A stretch of 64,000 bases of DNA from JABMRP01 sp964444795 (GTDB lineage Bacteria; Planctomycetota; Planctomycetia; Pirellulales; Thermoguttaceae), in the NCBI GenBank assembly GCA_964444795.1, contig CAYUIQ010000004.1, positions 43,806 to 107,805 on the forward strand, in the 5' to 3' direction. The notes under the pieces are model-generated. The model did no database searches. It was not told where the DNA came from and saw only the letters and a list, made by a program, of their open reading frames with translations. Position numbers and translations under genes: made by a program. Of this stretch, positions 18,989 to 29,200 are shown piece after piece (position 1 is the first letter of the stretch; each line of letters starts with the position of its first letter).

Positions 18989-21295
18989 TTACCGCAACTC
19001 CCAGCGCTGGAGCATTCGGCTAACTTGGATCAGAAGCAGACGTTTTGCCGGCAGGCATGCCGCCGCCTGCACGGGTTCGTGCAGCATCTGGGATGCGGAC
19101 AGGTTTTCCCCTTCGGAGATTTGCCAAGCCCGAAGCCGCGCAGACTCGCCTTCGCCGTCCGAAGAACGGAGGTGGCGGCTGATGCCGTACACCGCCTGGC
19201 CATCGGGAGAGATATCGGCCGAGTGGTAGTACAGGTCTTCCTTGGTCTTGTCCAAACGCTTGGCCCACTGGCCGCTTCGCCACACTTGGATCCCGACATC
19301 GGGCCCGTAACCTCCGAACACCACGTCGCCCTGGTCGGAGACGGCGATGCTGCAAATTGGCCCTGCATCCAGGAGCACGTCGAGCCCTCGATTACGTGGG
19401 GTCTCCGGCTCCCACATCTTGATCCTCCACTGATCCCTCGAGGCGACGTAACCCGCGACTGCAAAGCGCCCGTTGGCGTGTGCCACGGCTACGTGGTCCC
19501 ACCGTGACGAGACCGCAAAAGAGTGCACGGGGCTTCCATCCTCAATATCTTGCAGAAGAAGCTCGTTCTCGAACGACAAGAGAACCCAGATCGACTGGTC
19601 GTCGTCCCCCGGCAGGAGCGTCTCGGGAGACCGGTCGAAAGGCCCCGCCACGGGGATCGGTTGAAGCTCCGGTACGGCTCTCAACTCGACGTACGGGTCG
19701 CCTTGACACAACGACGCAACGCGCGAGCCGTCTGGGGACATGCAAACTTTCCGGACAGGTCCCGAAGCATTGAACTGCCCCACGAATTCGTTTTTCTCCA
19801 GATCCCAGAGGCACACGATTCCGTTGCCATCGCCCGAAGCCGCGTAGCAACCGCCGGTGGATATGTGGATACTGGTAATCGCCGATTGGTGAGTCTCCCG
19901 AAACTTGCTCACCTCGGCGAACTCCTTTGGTGACTCTTTTGGTGGAATCTTGCCTTCTCCAGTGAGACCGTTGTTGGCAGCCTCCGGCGGATTGTGCTCC
20001 CGCCCACGGTTGGCATTCCAATACACGACGCCGACCACAAGGGCACACACGGCTGCAACGGCGGCAGCCCAGCCGATTCGACGAAACGGAGACACCCGCT
20101 CGGTGCGTGCCGCCCGGCGCAGCGCCTTGGCAAAATCGTGCGCCGTGCTGTGGCGATCGGAGGGCTCTTTGCTCAGAGCCTTCAGGCAGACTTCCTCAAG
20201 CGGCTCGGGAATGGCATCGTTGATCTGGCGTGGTGGTTTGGCGTCGCGCCGCACGATCTGGTCGATCAGGTTTTCCTGCGTATCCGCGGAGAAAGGCCGT
20301 CGCTGCGTTAAGAGTTCGTAGAGCGTGGCGCCAAGGCTCCAGATGTCGGTGCGTCCGTCCAGGTGGTCGGCACGGCCTTGCGCTTGTTCGGGCGACATGT
20401 AGCAGAGCGTGCCCGAGATCTCGCCTCGCTTGCTCGACTGCTCGGTTTCGTGAACCGCCAACCCGAAATCCGCCACGTTGGGTGTACCGTTGCCGTCCAG
20501 GAGGATATTCGCCGGCTTGATGTCGCGATGGACAAGCCCTTTGGTGTGGGCAAAGTGAATCGCATCGGCGACCTGCGCGATCAGATCGGCAATCTCACCG
20601 AAGCTGAGTTGTTTGACGATCTTCCGGTCGGCGAGCGTCCCCCCCTCGACATAGTCCATGACAATGTAGCACTGGTCGTTCTCCTGCCCGATGTCATGCA
20701 CGGTGACGATGCCCGGATGCTTGCCCAGTTGGGCCACTTTACGAGCCTCGCTCTTGAAGCGAGCGATGCTCTTTCCGGAGGAGAACAAATCCCCGCGCGA
20801 AACCTTCACGGCAACCAGCCGCTGAAGTTCGGGATCTCGGGCAAGATACACCCGGCCGAAACTTCCTTTGCCGAGCAGTTTCACGACTTCGTAGCGAGCC
20901 ACCGACTTTGGCAGGGGTTCGGGTGGCTCGGAGTCCGCGTCGGTTCCCCCCTCGGATCTGTCTCGGGTGCCTTTGACCGATTCCGAAACCTCCTCAAACA
21001 GCCCGGAAATCGCCTCGGTATACTCCGGAAACCGGCACTCGTAATCCTCGGCACGCGGGTCCTCGCCTCGGTTTCTTCGATACTCGATCTCGAGTCCGAG
21101 CAACTCGGTGAGCAGGAATGTCCGCACCGGCTCCTTCGCTTCCATCTTGCCGTGATAGGCTTCGATCCGCGGAGACTCCCCATGTTTCCACGCCTCTTCA
21201 AAGGGGGTGCAGATCTGCTCAACCTTCTCGTGCTGGTGTGCATCCAGCGAGTCTTCGGACGGCGAGTCTTCGGACGGGAAGTCGTCACCGGGCAT
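18989..21295 (-). CDS. Membrane-anchored Ser/Thr protein kinase with extracytoplasmic WD40 repeats
   Basis: 768 residues; ATG at 21295 has AGGAG 7 bases upstream. An N-terminal helical module (~22-92), with LLTELLGLEIEYRRNRGE then RFPEY, is shared with the FHA kinase nearby. The Hanks kinase domain spans ~134-395: P-loop GKGSFGRVYLA (142-152), lysine K164, HRDIKPAN with catalytic D258, DFG at D276 and MSPEQ. A transmembrane segment (~407-425) follows, then WD40-type strands (AITSIHISTGG, GNGIVCLWDLEK). All residues needed for activity are present. A 15-base duplication gives SEDSPSEDS near the start. Membership of a sigma/kinase run suggests a role in sensing and phosphorylation-dependent control of gene expression; the ligand is unknown. 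Confidence 0.9.
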   Translation of the reverse strand: MPGDDFPSEDSPSEDSLDAHQHEKVEQICTPFEEAWKHGESPRIEAYHGKMEAKEPVRTFLLTELLGLEIEYRRNRGEDPRAEDYECRFPEYTEAISGLFEEVSESVKGTRDRSEGGTDADSEPPEPLPKSVARYEVVKLLGKGSFGRVYLARDPELQRLVAVKVSRGDLFSSGKSIARFKSEARKVAQLGKHPGIVTVHDIGQENDQCYIVMDYVEGGTLADRKIVKQLSFGEIADLIAQVADAIHFAHTKGLVHRDIKPANILLDGNGTPNVADFGLAVHETEQSSKRGEISGTLCYMSPEQAQGRADHLDGRTDIWSLGATLYELLTQRRPFSADTQENLIDQIVRRDAKPPRQINDAIPEPLEEVCLKALSKEPSDRHSTAHDFAKALRRAARTERVSPFRRIGWAAAVAAVCALVVGVVYWNANRGREHNPPEAANNGLTGEGKIPPKESPKEFAEVSKFRETHQSAITSIHISTGGCYAASGDGNGIVCLWDLEKNEFVGQFNASGPVRKVCMSPDGSRVASLCQGDPYVELRAVPELQPIPVAGPFDRSPETLLPGDDDQSIWVLLSFENELLLQDIEDGSPVHSFAVSSRWDHVAVAHANGRFAVAGYVASRDQWRIKMWEPETPRNRGLDVLLDAGPICSIAVSDQGDVVFGGYGPDVGIQVWRSGQWAKRLDKTKEDLYYHSADISPDGQAVYGISRHLRSSDGEGESARLRAWQISEGENLSASQMLHEPVQAAACLPAKRLLLIQVSRMLQRWELR

Positions 21296-21316
21296 GATCA
21301 AACTCCTGTCTCAATA

Positions 21317-22987
21317 CTATCGATTTGGGGTGGTCGTTCCCAGTTCTCCGCGTCCCGGCGTGCGTGCCACACGCAACCCGACCCCCAAATGTCTGAAGTC
21401 AACAGGCCCGGAGGCGCGACTGGCCGAACGGCAATAATCCGGCCACCAGACATAGGAGCCGCCTCGAAAGACTTTCATTTTGCCTCCGCTTGGACCGGTG
21501 GGATCAAGCAACGGCTTGGCGCCTTGCCACGGCTGATATGGGCCGTACCAGTCCTGAACCCACTCGCGGACGTTTCCGTGCATGTCACAAAGGCCCCATG
21601 CGTTGGGAAGTTTCTCGCCGAAAGGTTGCGGGACCTGGTCGGGTGTGTTTTCTCGAATCCACGCGTAATCGACCAGTTGTTCCGGGTCATTTTTCAAGTT
21701 GTCTCCAAAGCAAAAGGCGCCGGTACTGCCGGCTCGACAGGCATACTCCCACTCGGCCTCGGTGGGCAGTCGGTAACCGTTGCCATTGCGATTGGGTATC
21801 GTGACGACCTCCCGCTTGTCATCGAGCGTATTGATGACGTAGTAGTGCGCAAACCCCTCGGCTTGACTCAAGGCATTGCAGAACTTCACCGCCTCTAGCC
21901 ACGTCACGTGTTGCACCGGGCGTTTCCCGGCCCACTCCTTGAACATATTCCCGGGGGCTACCTCCCTGGGGACGCTCGGGTCGATCGACGGATCCCATCC
22001 CATGGTTGCCAAGAAGGGGCCTCGCGTAACCTCGTACGCACCGAGCAAAAACGGCGAGATCTGAACGGTTCGTTGGGGAGATTGGTTTTGGAAGGCCCGA
22101 TTGGTGCCCCGCTTCGATCCCATGACGAACTGGCCACCCGGAATCTCCACCATCCTCATCGGGTCTTTCGGCCCATCGTATGGAATCACTCTGTCGACCA
22201 CGTGTATCACGCCATTGGAACACTGAATGTCCTGCTGCACGACGGCCGCATTCCCAATATGGAGTCTTCCATCTTTCCGCTCGACCGTATGATCCAACTG
22301 CGATACCACGGTCACCTTGCCCGCTTTTTCCAAATCGCCTGCAAGGAACTCTCCCGCGGCAGCGTGATTGACCAATAGCTGTGCGAGCGTCAGGTTATTC
22401 CCCTCCTTGTCTAACCTGCTACGCATCGCCGGCGAGAGTTTCTCGAACCCCTCGTTCATGGTCGCCAGAATGGTGAAGGGTCCGGCGGGCGGTTCAAGGG
22501 CCTTGTCCAATCCGGACTGAACTGCGTATCGAACGAGCGTGGAGAGCCTCGGGTCGGCCCGGGCCGTGTCCATGATCGACATCAGTTTAGCCGGAGGCAT
22601 TTCGATCAACTGCGTCAGTTCATCCGTTTCGTCCTCGCCAAGCGGCCGTGCTTGAGATGGCGGCATTTTCCCCTGTTTCACGCTCTGCAACAAAGCCGAC
22701 TCGGAAGGCTGCCCCCAAACGACGTTCTTGGGGTTATCCACATCCAGCACGTCACGGTCCGGCACCACGCGATTTCGTGCCCCGTGACAGGCGCCGCATT
22801 TCTGGCCGAGGAACTCGACGAGTTTGGCACGGTTCGTTTCCCACACCGACACCGGCACGGAAGACGACCCACTTGGCGGCTGTGCCGCGACGTTCGACGA
22901 GATACTAAAGCCCAAGGCCAGCAATGCGGCAAGCACAATGGCTCGTCCCGGTACGGTCGTGGCACGAGCGGATTTGGCGGAGTTCAT
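21317..22987 (-). CDS. Secreted fusion: cytochrome c + fasciclin (FAS1) + formylglycine-generating-enzyme-like domain
   Basis: 556 residues. A signal peptide is followed by a cytochrome c-like segment with one heme motif (KCGACHGAR) and a downstream methionine (KMPPS) fitting as axial ligand. A FAS1 domain comes next (~150-270: GPFTILATMNEGFEKL, NGVIHVVDRVI). The C-terminal half is an FGE/SUMF1-like domain (MRMVEIPGGQFVMGS, RLPTEAEWEYACRAG, LCDMHGNVREWVQDW, FRGGSYVWW). In active FGEs a cysteine pair sits after 'GGSW'. Here the first position is tryptophan and only the second (YCRSASR) is cysteine, so copper-dependent oxidase activity is unlikely and a binding role is more probable. The start codon overlaps the stop of the upstream fasciclin gene by 4 bases, showing translational coupling. 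Confidence 0.88.
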   Translation of the reverse strand: MNSAKSARATTVPGRAIVLAALLALGFSISSNVAAQPPSGSSSVPVSVWETNRAKLVEFLGQKCGACHGARNRVVPDRDVLDVDNPKNVVWGQPSESALLQSVKQGKMPPSQARPLGEDETDELTQLIEMPPAKLMSIMDTARADPRLSTLVRYAVQSGLDKALEPPAGPFTILATMNEGFEKLSPAMRSRLDKEGNNLTLAQLLVNHAAAGEFLAGDLEKAGKVTVVSQLDHTVERKDGRLHIGNAAVVQQDIQCSNGVIHVVDRVIPYDGPKDPMRMVEIPGGQFVMGSKRGTNRAFQNQSPQRTVQISPFLLGAYEVTRGPFLATMGWDPSIDPSVPREVAPGNMFKEWAGKRPVQHVTWLEAVKFCNALSQAEGFAHYYVINTLDDKREVVTIPNRNGNGYRLPTEAEWEYACRAGSTGAFCFGDNLKNDPEQLVDYAWIRENTPDQVPQPFGEKLPNAWGLCDMHGNVREWVQDWYGPYQPWQGAKPLLDPTGPSGGKMKVFRGGSYVWWPDYCRSASRASGPVDFRHLGVGLRVARTPGRGELGTTTPNR

Positions 22988-23814
22988 GGGTCGGTTCCTT
23001 CAGGTTGGGAAGAATCCGCTTCCGGGAGTTGGAAACCGGGGGGCAACAACACATGGTCGATGACGTGGATCACGCCGTTACCGCAGTTCACGTCCGCTTC
23101 GACCACTTGCGCGGTGTTCACGAATATTTTGTTATCGATGCGCCGGATGGTGAGGTCAAGGTTGAGAACGGTCTCTACCTTGCCGTCTTTCACGGCGTCG
23201 CCCAGCGACTTTCTTCCCGGCAGCGCGTGGTAGAAAAGTAGCTCATTGAGTTTCTGCGGGTCCTTTATCAGACGCTCAAACACGTCATCCCCGAGCTGCT
23301 CAAACGCCCGGTCGTTCGGCACGAACACCGTGAACGGTCCCCCCTTACCGAGTTCCTCGAGCACTTTCGCCACTTTGGCCGCCTCCAGGACCTTCTTGAA
23401 CTGGCCCTTGGCGACCAGGGTGGCTTCGATGTCTGGGAGTACGGGCACGGCGATGCTTGCACCGTTGGTATGTTTGTCGTCAGTCACCACGATGGAGGGG
23501 CCTGGCGACGGCGGCAAGGATCCAGGATATGGTTGCGCTGAGGCTGGGTGTGGCGCGGATAGGCCGGCGGATCTCCTGGGATCGTGTTCGACCACGGGCC
23601 TGTAATTTATGCGGGGGTCGTAGATACCTCGCGCGGCGCGAGGGCGGCCAGTGTAACAAGGGCCATAGTAATAGACCACCGGGGGCTGATACACCCTGCG
23701 CGGCGATCCGTAGCAGCGTCGCACGGGGGGACAGGGCCCCCATTGTGCCAACGTCTCGCTTGCGGCAAGGCACGCAATCAGGAAAAGCGTCGTGGAAAAG
23801 AGCGTTCGTTGCAT
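22984..23814 (-). CDS. Secreted fasciclin (FAS1) domain protein
   Basis: 276 residues; AGGAG lies upstream of ATG 23814. A signal peptide (FSTTLFLIACLAASETLAQ) leads into a tyrosine/proline/arginine-rich, low-complexity region (~25-105, e.g. YQPPVVYYYGPCY) that is typical of planctomycete surface proteins. One FAS1 domain follows (~115-265), with both conserved blocks: GPFTVFVPNDRAFEQL (H1) and NGVIHVIDHVLLPP (H2). FAS1 domains mediate adhesion or small-ligand binding. The gene overlaps the FAS1-containing fusion gene by 4 bases and follows an ECF sigma gene with 47 bases between, so the three probably form one transcript. Confidence 0.9.
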   Translation of the reverse strand: MQRTLFSTTLFLIACLAASETLAQWGPCPPVRRCYGSPRRVYQPPVVYYYGPCYTGRPRAARGIYDPRINYRPVVEHDPRRSAGLSAPHPASAQPYPGSLPPSPGPSIVVTDDKHTNGASIAVPVLPDIEATLVAKGQFKKVLEAAKVAKVLEELGKGGPFTVFVPNDRAFEQLGDDVFERLIKDPQKLNELLFYHALPGRKSLGDAVKDGKVETVLNLDLTIRRIDNKIFVNTAQVVEADVNCGNGVIHVIDHVLLPPGFQLPEADSSQPEGTDP

Positions 23815-23861
23815 GGCCTTTACTCCTTTGTCAAAGTCGAGGGAACCGCTTGTGTCACCCG

Positions 23862-24473
23862 TCAGACGGCCGAGGGAAATTCTTCCTTCCAGATGGCGCG
23901 GACATAGTTCAATCGCCGCTCGACCGTGCGTTCGGCACAGCCCACTTTGTCGGCGATCTCTCTGTTCGTATAGTTCTCCATTTTGGCCATGGCGATGCTC
24001 CGGAGTTCTTCCGAGGGGAGCATCTTCAGCAATCGTCGCACCTCGTCGGCCACGATCGCGGCAAAGTCGGCTTGGGTCTCGGGTTTGGCGACCGGAACCA
24101 CGCGCTGGTACATCGAGGTATCGCTGCCGGCCGGAAACGACCCGGATAGCACTCGCGCATCGCCCATGCCCGTTTGGCTACGGCGAATGAGGTCGACCGC
24201 CTTGAAGTGAGTGATTCGACACAGCAGACGCCAGAGGGACTTGCGGCCGTCGAGATCTGGAAAGCGCCCCTTCTCCGCGGCCCGACAGAAACTGTCGAAC
24301 ACGCTCAGGGCTACATCCTCCTCGTCCTCCATGCGTCGCGGCAGCCCGTTCAACTTGCGCCGAGCCAGCCGCACGAGATCGGGGAAATAGCGTTCCCAAA
24401 GGCATCGCGCCGCGGCGCCGTCGCCTCGCTTGACTTCGTCTAACCAGACCGAGATGGAGTTGGGTCCCGCCAC
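23862..24473 (-). CDS. ECF-type RNA polymerase sigma factor (planctomycete STK-linked group)
   Basis: 203 residues from a GTG start behind a G-rich Shine-Dalgarno sequence. Region 2 is recognisable in ARCLWERYFPDLVRLARRKL, DEEDVALSVFDSFCRAAEKG and LWRLLCRITHFKAVDLIRR. Region 4 is a helix-turn-helix, REIADKVGCAERTVERRLNYVR. The ~50-residue linker between the regions is long and proline/glycine containing. No anti-sigma factor gene is adjacent. Instead Ser/Thr kinase genes flank it, the arrangement expected for planctomycete ECF factors thought to be controlled by kinases. It shares clear similarity with the sigma factor at 30521-31129. Confidence 0.93.
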   Translation of the reverse strand: MAGPNSISVWLDEVKRGDGAAARCLWERYFPDLVRLARRKLNGLPRRMEDEEDVALSVFDSFCRAAEKGRFPDLDGRKSLWRLLCRITHFKAVDLIRRSQTGMGDARVLSGSFPAGSDTSMYQRVVPVAKPETQADFAAIVADEVRRLLKMLPSEELRSIAMAKMENYTNREIADKVGCAERTVERRLNYVRAIWKEEFPSAV

Positions 24474-24622
24474 GAAAACCCCCCCAGAAAGGGAATGGTG
24501 TTCAGCTAATCATACTACCATAGCTGGGCAGGCAATCAAGAACTTCCTGTAGTCTATTACCGAGATTTCACACTGCGACCCGCCAAATCTCTCGTTTCCC
24601 GGCGGTTGACGGGCCTTACTCG

Positions 24623-26176
24623 CTACTGAGTTGACGGCGAATGCTCGTATGCCAACAGCGCTTCCCGAAACGCTGCTACGTCGGCGAAGCGATCCCGCGG
24701 GTTCTTGGCCAGCGCCGTGTGAATGATCTTGGCAAGTCCGGCCGGTATGCCGGACCGCCGCCGCTGGATCGGCACCGGCTCGGAGAGGAGGATGTTGATG
24801 ACTTGGCGTTTGTCGCGATTCGGGTCCATAGCGTATACCGGCTGGCCGGTGCATAGATAGTAGAGAGTTGCGGCGGCGCCATACTGGTCCGCCGCCGGAC
24901 CGACGTTGCGAAAGTCGAGAATTTGCTCCGGCGCCATGAAGGACAGCGTTCCGCCCATGGTGCCCAGCAGCGTCAGGCCGCTCATGCGAGATTCCAGATA
25001 TACGCGGGCCAGACCGAAGTCGGCCAGGCGGCAAACCTCGACGGGCTCGTGACCGCTGACCAGCAGGTTGGCCGGCTTCACATCACGATGCACATAGCGC
25101 TTCTGGTGCGCGTAATGAAGCGCGTCCAGTGTCTGGCAGACGATTCGCACCGCACGGTCAATCGCCAACGGACCGTGTTGCTGGACCAGTTGCCTGGCAT
25201 CGCTGCCCGCGACAAAGTCCATCACAATGTAGAATAGCTGGTCCAGTTGCCCCAGTTGATGAAAGGAGACGATGTTCGGATGCCGCAGCGCGCGGAGGAT
25301 TTGAGCTTCGCGGAGAAATCGCTGCACGTCCTGATCGCTGGGAACACACGCCGGGCGAATGATCTTCACGGCCACCCGAGCGCCGTCGGCCGAGCGAGAG
25401 GCCAGGTAGACCACGCCCATGCCGCCGCGCCCCAGCGGCGTCGCCACCTTGTAGCCCGGGATTTCCGGCAACTCGGCCCAGGCCTGCGTTTCGGGCAGCG
25501 ACGCCTCCTCCCCGGCGGGCCGATCGTTGCCGTGCCGCCGGCTGCCGCCGGAGAGTTCGACTGCCCCTTGGGCGTAGTCCTCCGGCATGCGGATGGAAAC
25601 GCGCATCACCGTATCGCCACCTTGGATGAGGTCGCCATGTCGCAGATCCGCCCAGTCGACTTGATTGCCGTTGACTTTGGTCCCGTTCAAGCTGCACAGG
25701 TCCACCAGCCGGCATTGAGGCGGATTCACCTCGACGAGGAAGTGAACTCGCGAGAAGAAAGAGTCCTTCACCGGCAGCCGGAAATGCGCACAGGCGGCGC
25801 GACCGACGACAAAGCTGTCGTGCTGTGTGAAGGCGAACCGGCGGCCTCGATGCGGCCCGATGATCACCTCCAAGACGACTTCAAAGTCTGCCTCGCCGGG
25901 CCAGGCCAATTCGACCAGTTCCCGCTGCTGGGGGAATCGATCCTGGTACTGCCGGAGCGACACGTCGCCTCCCCCTTCGCGCAGCAAGTCGGTTTCCAGA
26001 CGGATCAGGTAGAATAGCGCGGCGCGCTGAAGCTCGGGAGGCACTTTGCTCAGAGAGGACTCGATCCGCGGCGAATGTCCCGCTCGAAAGGCCTTCTCGA
26101 AAGCCAGGCACGCGTGGTCGATTTCCTCGAGTTCCTCGACGGAAAGATCGTCTTCGTGGAATTGCTTGGAGGTCAT
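24623..26176 (-). CDS. Cytoplasmic Ser/Thr protein kinase with FHA domain
   Basis: 517 residues. The N-terminal helical module (~16-85, AFEKAFRAGHSPRIES, then RFPQQ) matches that of the WD40 kinase at 18989-21295. An FHA domain (~100-195) keeps phosphothreonine-binding landmarks G125-R126, S142-R143, H145 and N164-G165. The kinase domain (~240-510) has GRGGMGVVYLA, K271, HRDVKPAN with D365, DFG D386 and MAPEQ. No transmembrane segment is present, unlike most bacterial PknB-type kinases. The FHA domain could recruit phosphorylated partners such as the neighbouring kinases or sigma factors. It lies between the giant kinase and the second ECF sigma gene, all on one strand. Confidence 0.93.
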   Translation of the reverse strand: MTSKQFHEDDLSVEELEEIDHACLAFEKAFRAGHSPRIESSLSKVPPELQRAALFYLIRLETDLLREGGGDVSLRQYQDRFPQQRELVELAWPGEADFEVVLEVIIGPHRGRRFAFTQHDSFVVGRAACAHFRLPVKDSFFSRVHFLVEVNPPQCRLVDLCSLNGTKVNGNQVDWADLRHGDLIQGGDTVMRVSIRMPEDYAQGAVELSGGSRRHGNDRPAGEEASLPETQAWAELPEIPGYKVATPLGRGGMGVVYLASRSADGARVAVKIIRPACVPSDQDVQRFLREAQILRALRHPNIVSFHQLGQLDQLFYIVMDFVAGSDARQLVQQHGPLAIDRAVRIVCQTLDALHYAHQKRYVHRDVKPANLLVSGHEPVEVCRLADFGLARVYLESRMSGLTLLGTMGGTLSFMAPEQILDFRNVGPAADQYGAAATLYYLCTGQPVYAMDPNRDKRQVINILLSEPVPIQRRRSGIPAGLAKIIHTALAKNPRDRFADVAAFREALLAYEHSPSTQ

Positions 26177-26228
26177 GATGATGCTTCCGGGCGCCCCCTG
26201 ATGTCAAATCGGCCTTTGACTATCAGAG

Positions 26229-29200
26229 TCAGGGGTATTTCTCCCAATGCTTGATGTCGATACGTTCCGGCGCCTGCTGATCTCCGATTTGCATGCCCGT
26301 AATGGAGTGGACCAAGCGCTGAAGTTGTTTCACTTTCCACGAGACGGCGGACGGTAACGGCCGGCGGCGGATCCTGCCGCTGCTGGATCCGCAGAGAACG
26401 TGGTCGCCTTCCCAGGGGATGAGCATCGTAATCAATCCCTGGTTGGGCAACGACGGGCCGATCGGCTCGCCGGTGGCCCAGTGCCAGAAGCAGACGTTGC
26501 CGTGCAGATCGCCCGTCGCTACAAGCTCCCGCTCCGGCCAGACGTGAACACGAAGGATACCCGTCTGGGCGTCGATGCGTGTGTCGGATTGCCAGTCCAC
26601 GTCCTTGTCGCGGCGCCAGATCTGTACCCCGCCGGCAAACCCCACAGCCAGGATCGATCCATCTTCGCTGTAGGCGGCGCACAAGATCGCATCGGGGTGT
26701 TCGAGACAGTTGCTCTTGCCGTTGATCTTGATTGCATCCCCCGTCTCTCGGTTCCAGAATTGTACTTTTCCGTCCGTTCCGGCGGTGAGGATGTGCGACG
26801 AACGCGGATCGAACGCCACCGCGTAAGCTTTGCCACCGTGATCCAGCCGGATTGGCTTGCCCGTGCGGATGTTCGGGATCGGCTCGCCGGTGGTCATGTC
26901 CCAAAGCCGGACCAGACCGTCTTCGCCTCCGGTCGCACCGTACTGGTTGTCGACACTGACGGCGGCGGAGAGCACTTTGCCGCTGTGGGGCGGGGCGCCG
27001 CCGACTTGCAGTGCTTGAAGGTTTCCGCTCTCCAAATCCACGAGAAGAACGCGACCGTCCATCAGCCCCACGATTGCCCATTTGTTCGAATCCGCGGCGA
27101 TGGAAGTTGCCGGCCGCTCGGGCTGAACGACGCGCACTTCTTTCAGTGGAAAATCGGAGGCATCCAAGATGCTGATTCTTCCCTTGATGAAACCGCCGAC
27201 CACGGCGACGTTTTTCGTGCCCGGGATGAGGACGCCCGCGTATAGTGGGGGTTGGGTCTCACCATCCCGCGTGGGAGTGCCCAGGGCGATGTCCCATAGC
27301 CGCGCCACGCCGTCGTCGCTGGCGGAAATAAACGCCAGCGGGGAAGCCGCGGAGTCTTCGTCCGAGGAGAGGAAGGCCACGTCGCGCACATCGCGGCCAT
27401 GCCACATCGGATGGCCCAGCAGGCGGCCGCTGGAAAGCTCCCACAGCCGGGCCGAGCGGTCCTGGCTCGCGGTGAGCAGGAAGCGGTCGTCGGGACTGAA
27501 CTCGACGGCGTAGACTTCGCTCAGATGCACAAAAGGGCTGCCTTCGGGTTTACCGGTCTCGGCGTCCCATACTCGGGCATCTCCTTTCAAAGTTGCCCCG
27601 ACGGCCGCCGCCACGAAGTTGCCGTCCCGGCTGAAGGCCACGTCGTGTATCAGGCCGTCGTCGACGCTTTGGGACCAGGCCCCCGGCCCCGTGATCTCCT
27701 CACCCGATTTGACGATCCAGATCTTTCCCGAACCGGTCTTGCTGTCGCCCGTGCCGATCGCAAGGCTCTTTCCGTCAGGGCTGTACGCGGCGCAACGGAC
27801 CGGCGTCGGCAAGTCGTACTTGTCATCCCAACGGCGGATCCGCCAATCCCATTCATACACAACCCCCTTGCTACCGGATTGTCCCCCCACCACCACGCGT
27901 GATCCGCCCGGAGAAAAGGCAACCGCCTTGAACTGATCCCCCCAGTCTTCCGGCCCCGGCTCTTCCTCGGAGAACGTGCCTCCCTTCCACCGCCACACAC
28001 GGAGGAAGGACCCCACTTTGTGCTGGAAGGTTCCCACGGCGGCGAAGGTTTGGCCGTCGGCGGCGAAGGCAACCGCTTCCGCGGCCCCGGGCAACGCGAA
28101 GTGTTGCACTTGCTTCGGATTTTCGCTGAAGACGTCCCAGATGCATATCGCCCCGCCGCCGTCCTCCGTTCGCGTAGCGATCACGGCAAGATGGCCCCGC
28201 GGGTGGATCGCCACGCAGCGCGGCTGGTGTTCCACGCCGTCGATACGATGAGGCAGCACCTCCTTGAGAGGGTGGAGTTCGCGCAGCCACGTCGCCAAGC
28301 CGAGCCGAATGGCAGAGTTCCAAGGAGAATCGACTTCCTCGGCAAGCTCAGCCAGCCGTAGGCTCTCCACGAGATAGACGAGCCCCTGCGGAATCTGCCC
28401 ATTATCGCACAGGGTGTGCCCGTGGTGGAAGTAGGCGATCGCTTGATGCTTGATGGCCGCCTTCTTCTCTTCTTCGGCGAGTTGGCGCGCCGCCTCTGCC
28501 TTCCTTCGCTCTGCCTCCGCCTCCCTGCGCGCCTCTTCCTTCTCATCCCTTTCTTTTTTGACCTCGTCCACCTTCAGGGCCCGCTCGTTGCTCAGCCGGG
28601 TCTTCATCGCCGCAAAGACGGCCAAGGTTACCACGAGCATGAGCAGCAGCGCGGCGCAAGCGCCCAGGGTCGCGGAGAGAATCGGCTCTCGCCGGCACCA
28701 GCGGAAAAAGCGCTCGTGCATCCCCAGCGGCCGGGCGATCGTGGCACGGTCCTCCTGATACCGTCGCAGGTCTTCGGCCAGTTCCCCGCAGGAGGCGTAG
28801 CGGTCCTCCGGCCGTTTGGCCATCGCTTTCGTGCAGATGGCTTCGACGTCCCGGTCGATGGACCTGTCGATCTGGCCGGGTTTGACGGGATCGACGTACA
28901 AAGTGTTGTGGATCAACGCATTGAGGGGCCCTTCGAAGGGGGGCCGGCCGCACAGCAATTCGTAGAGAACGATGCCCAGGCTGTACTGGTCGCTGTGGGG
29001 CCCGACCTCGCCGTAGTCGCGGCTGATCTGCTCGGGCGGCATGTATCCCGGCGTACCGTGAAACCCGGCCTTGGCCTCGGCGGCCTCGCCGGCGGTGTGC
29101 TCGATTTGCGCCAGGCCGAAATCCATCAACAGCGCCTGCCCCTCGTCGTCGACCATGATGTTGCTTGCCTTCACGTCGCGGTGCAAGACCTTGGATCGGT

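Noticed and set aside
21317..22250. FGE domain as the activating enzyme for the sulfatase at 40284-41615
   Set aside because: One copper-site cysteine is missing and the protein is fused to exported heme and adhesion domains; the genes are 18 kb apart.
26229..28300. Regular repeats that might be taken for a CRISPR or DNA repeat array
   Set aside because: They are WD40 protein repeats with divergent DNA and no fixed repeat/spacer lengths.
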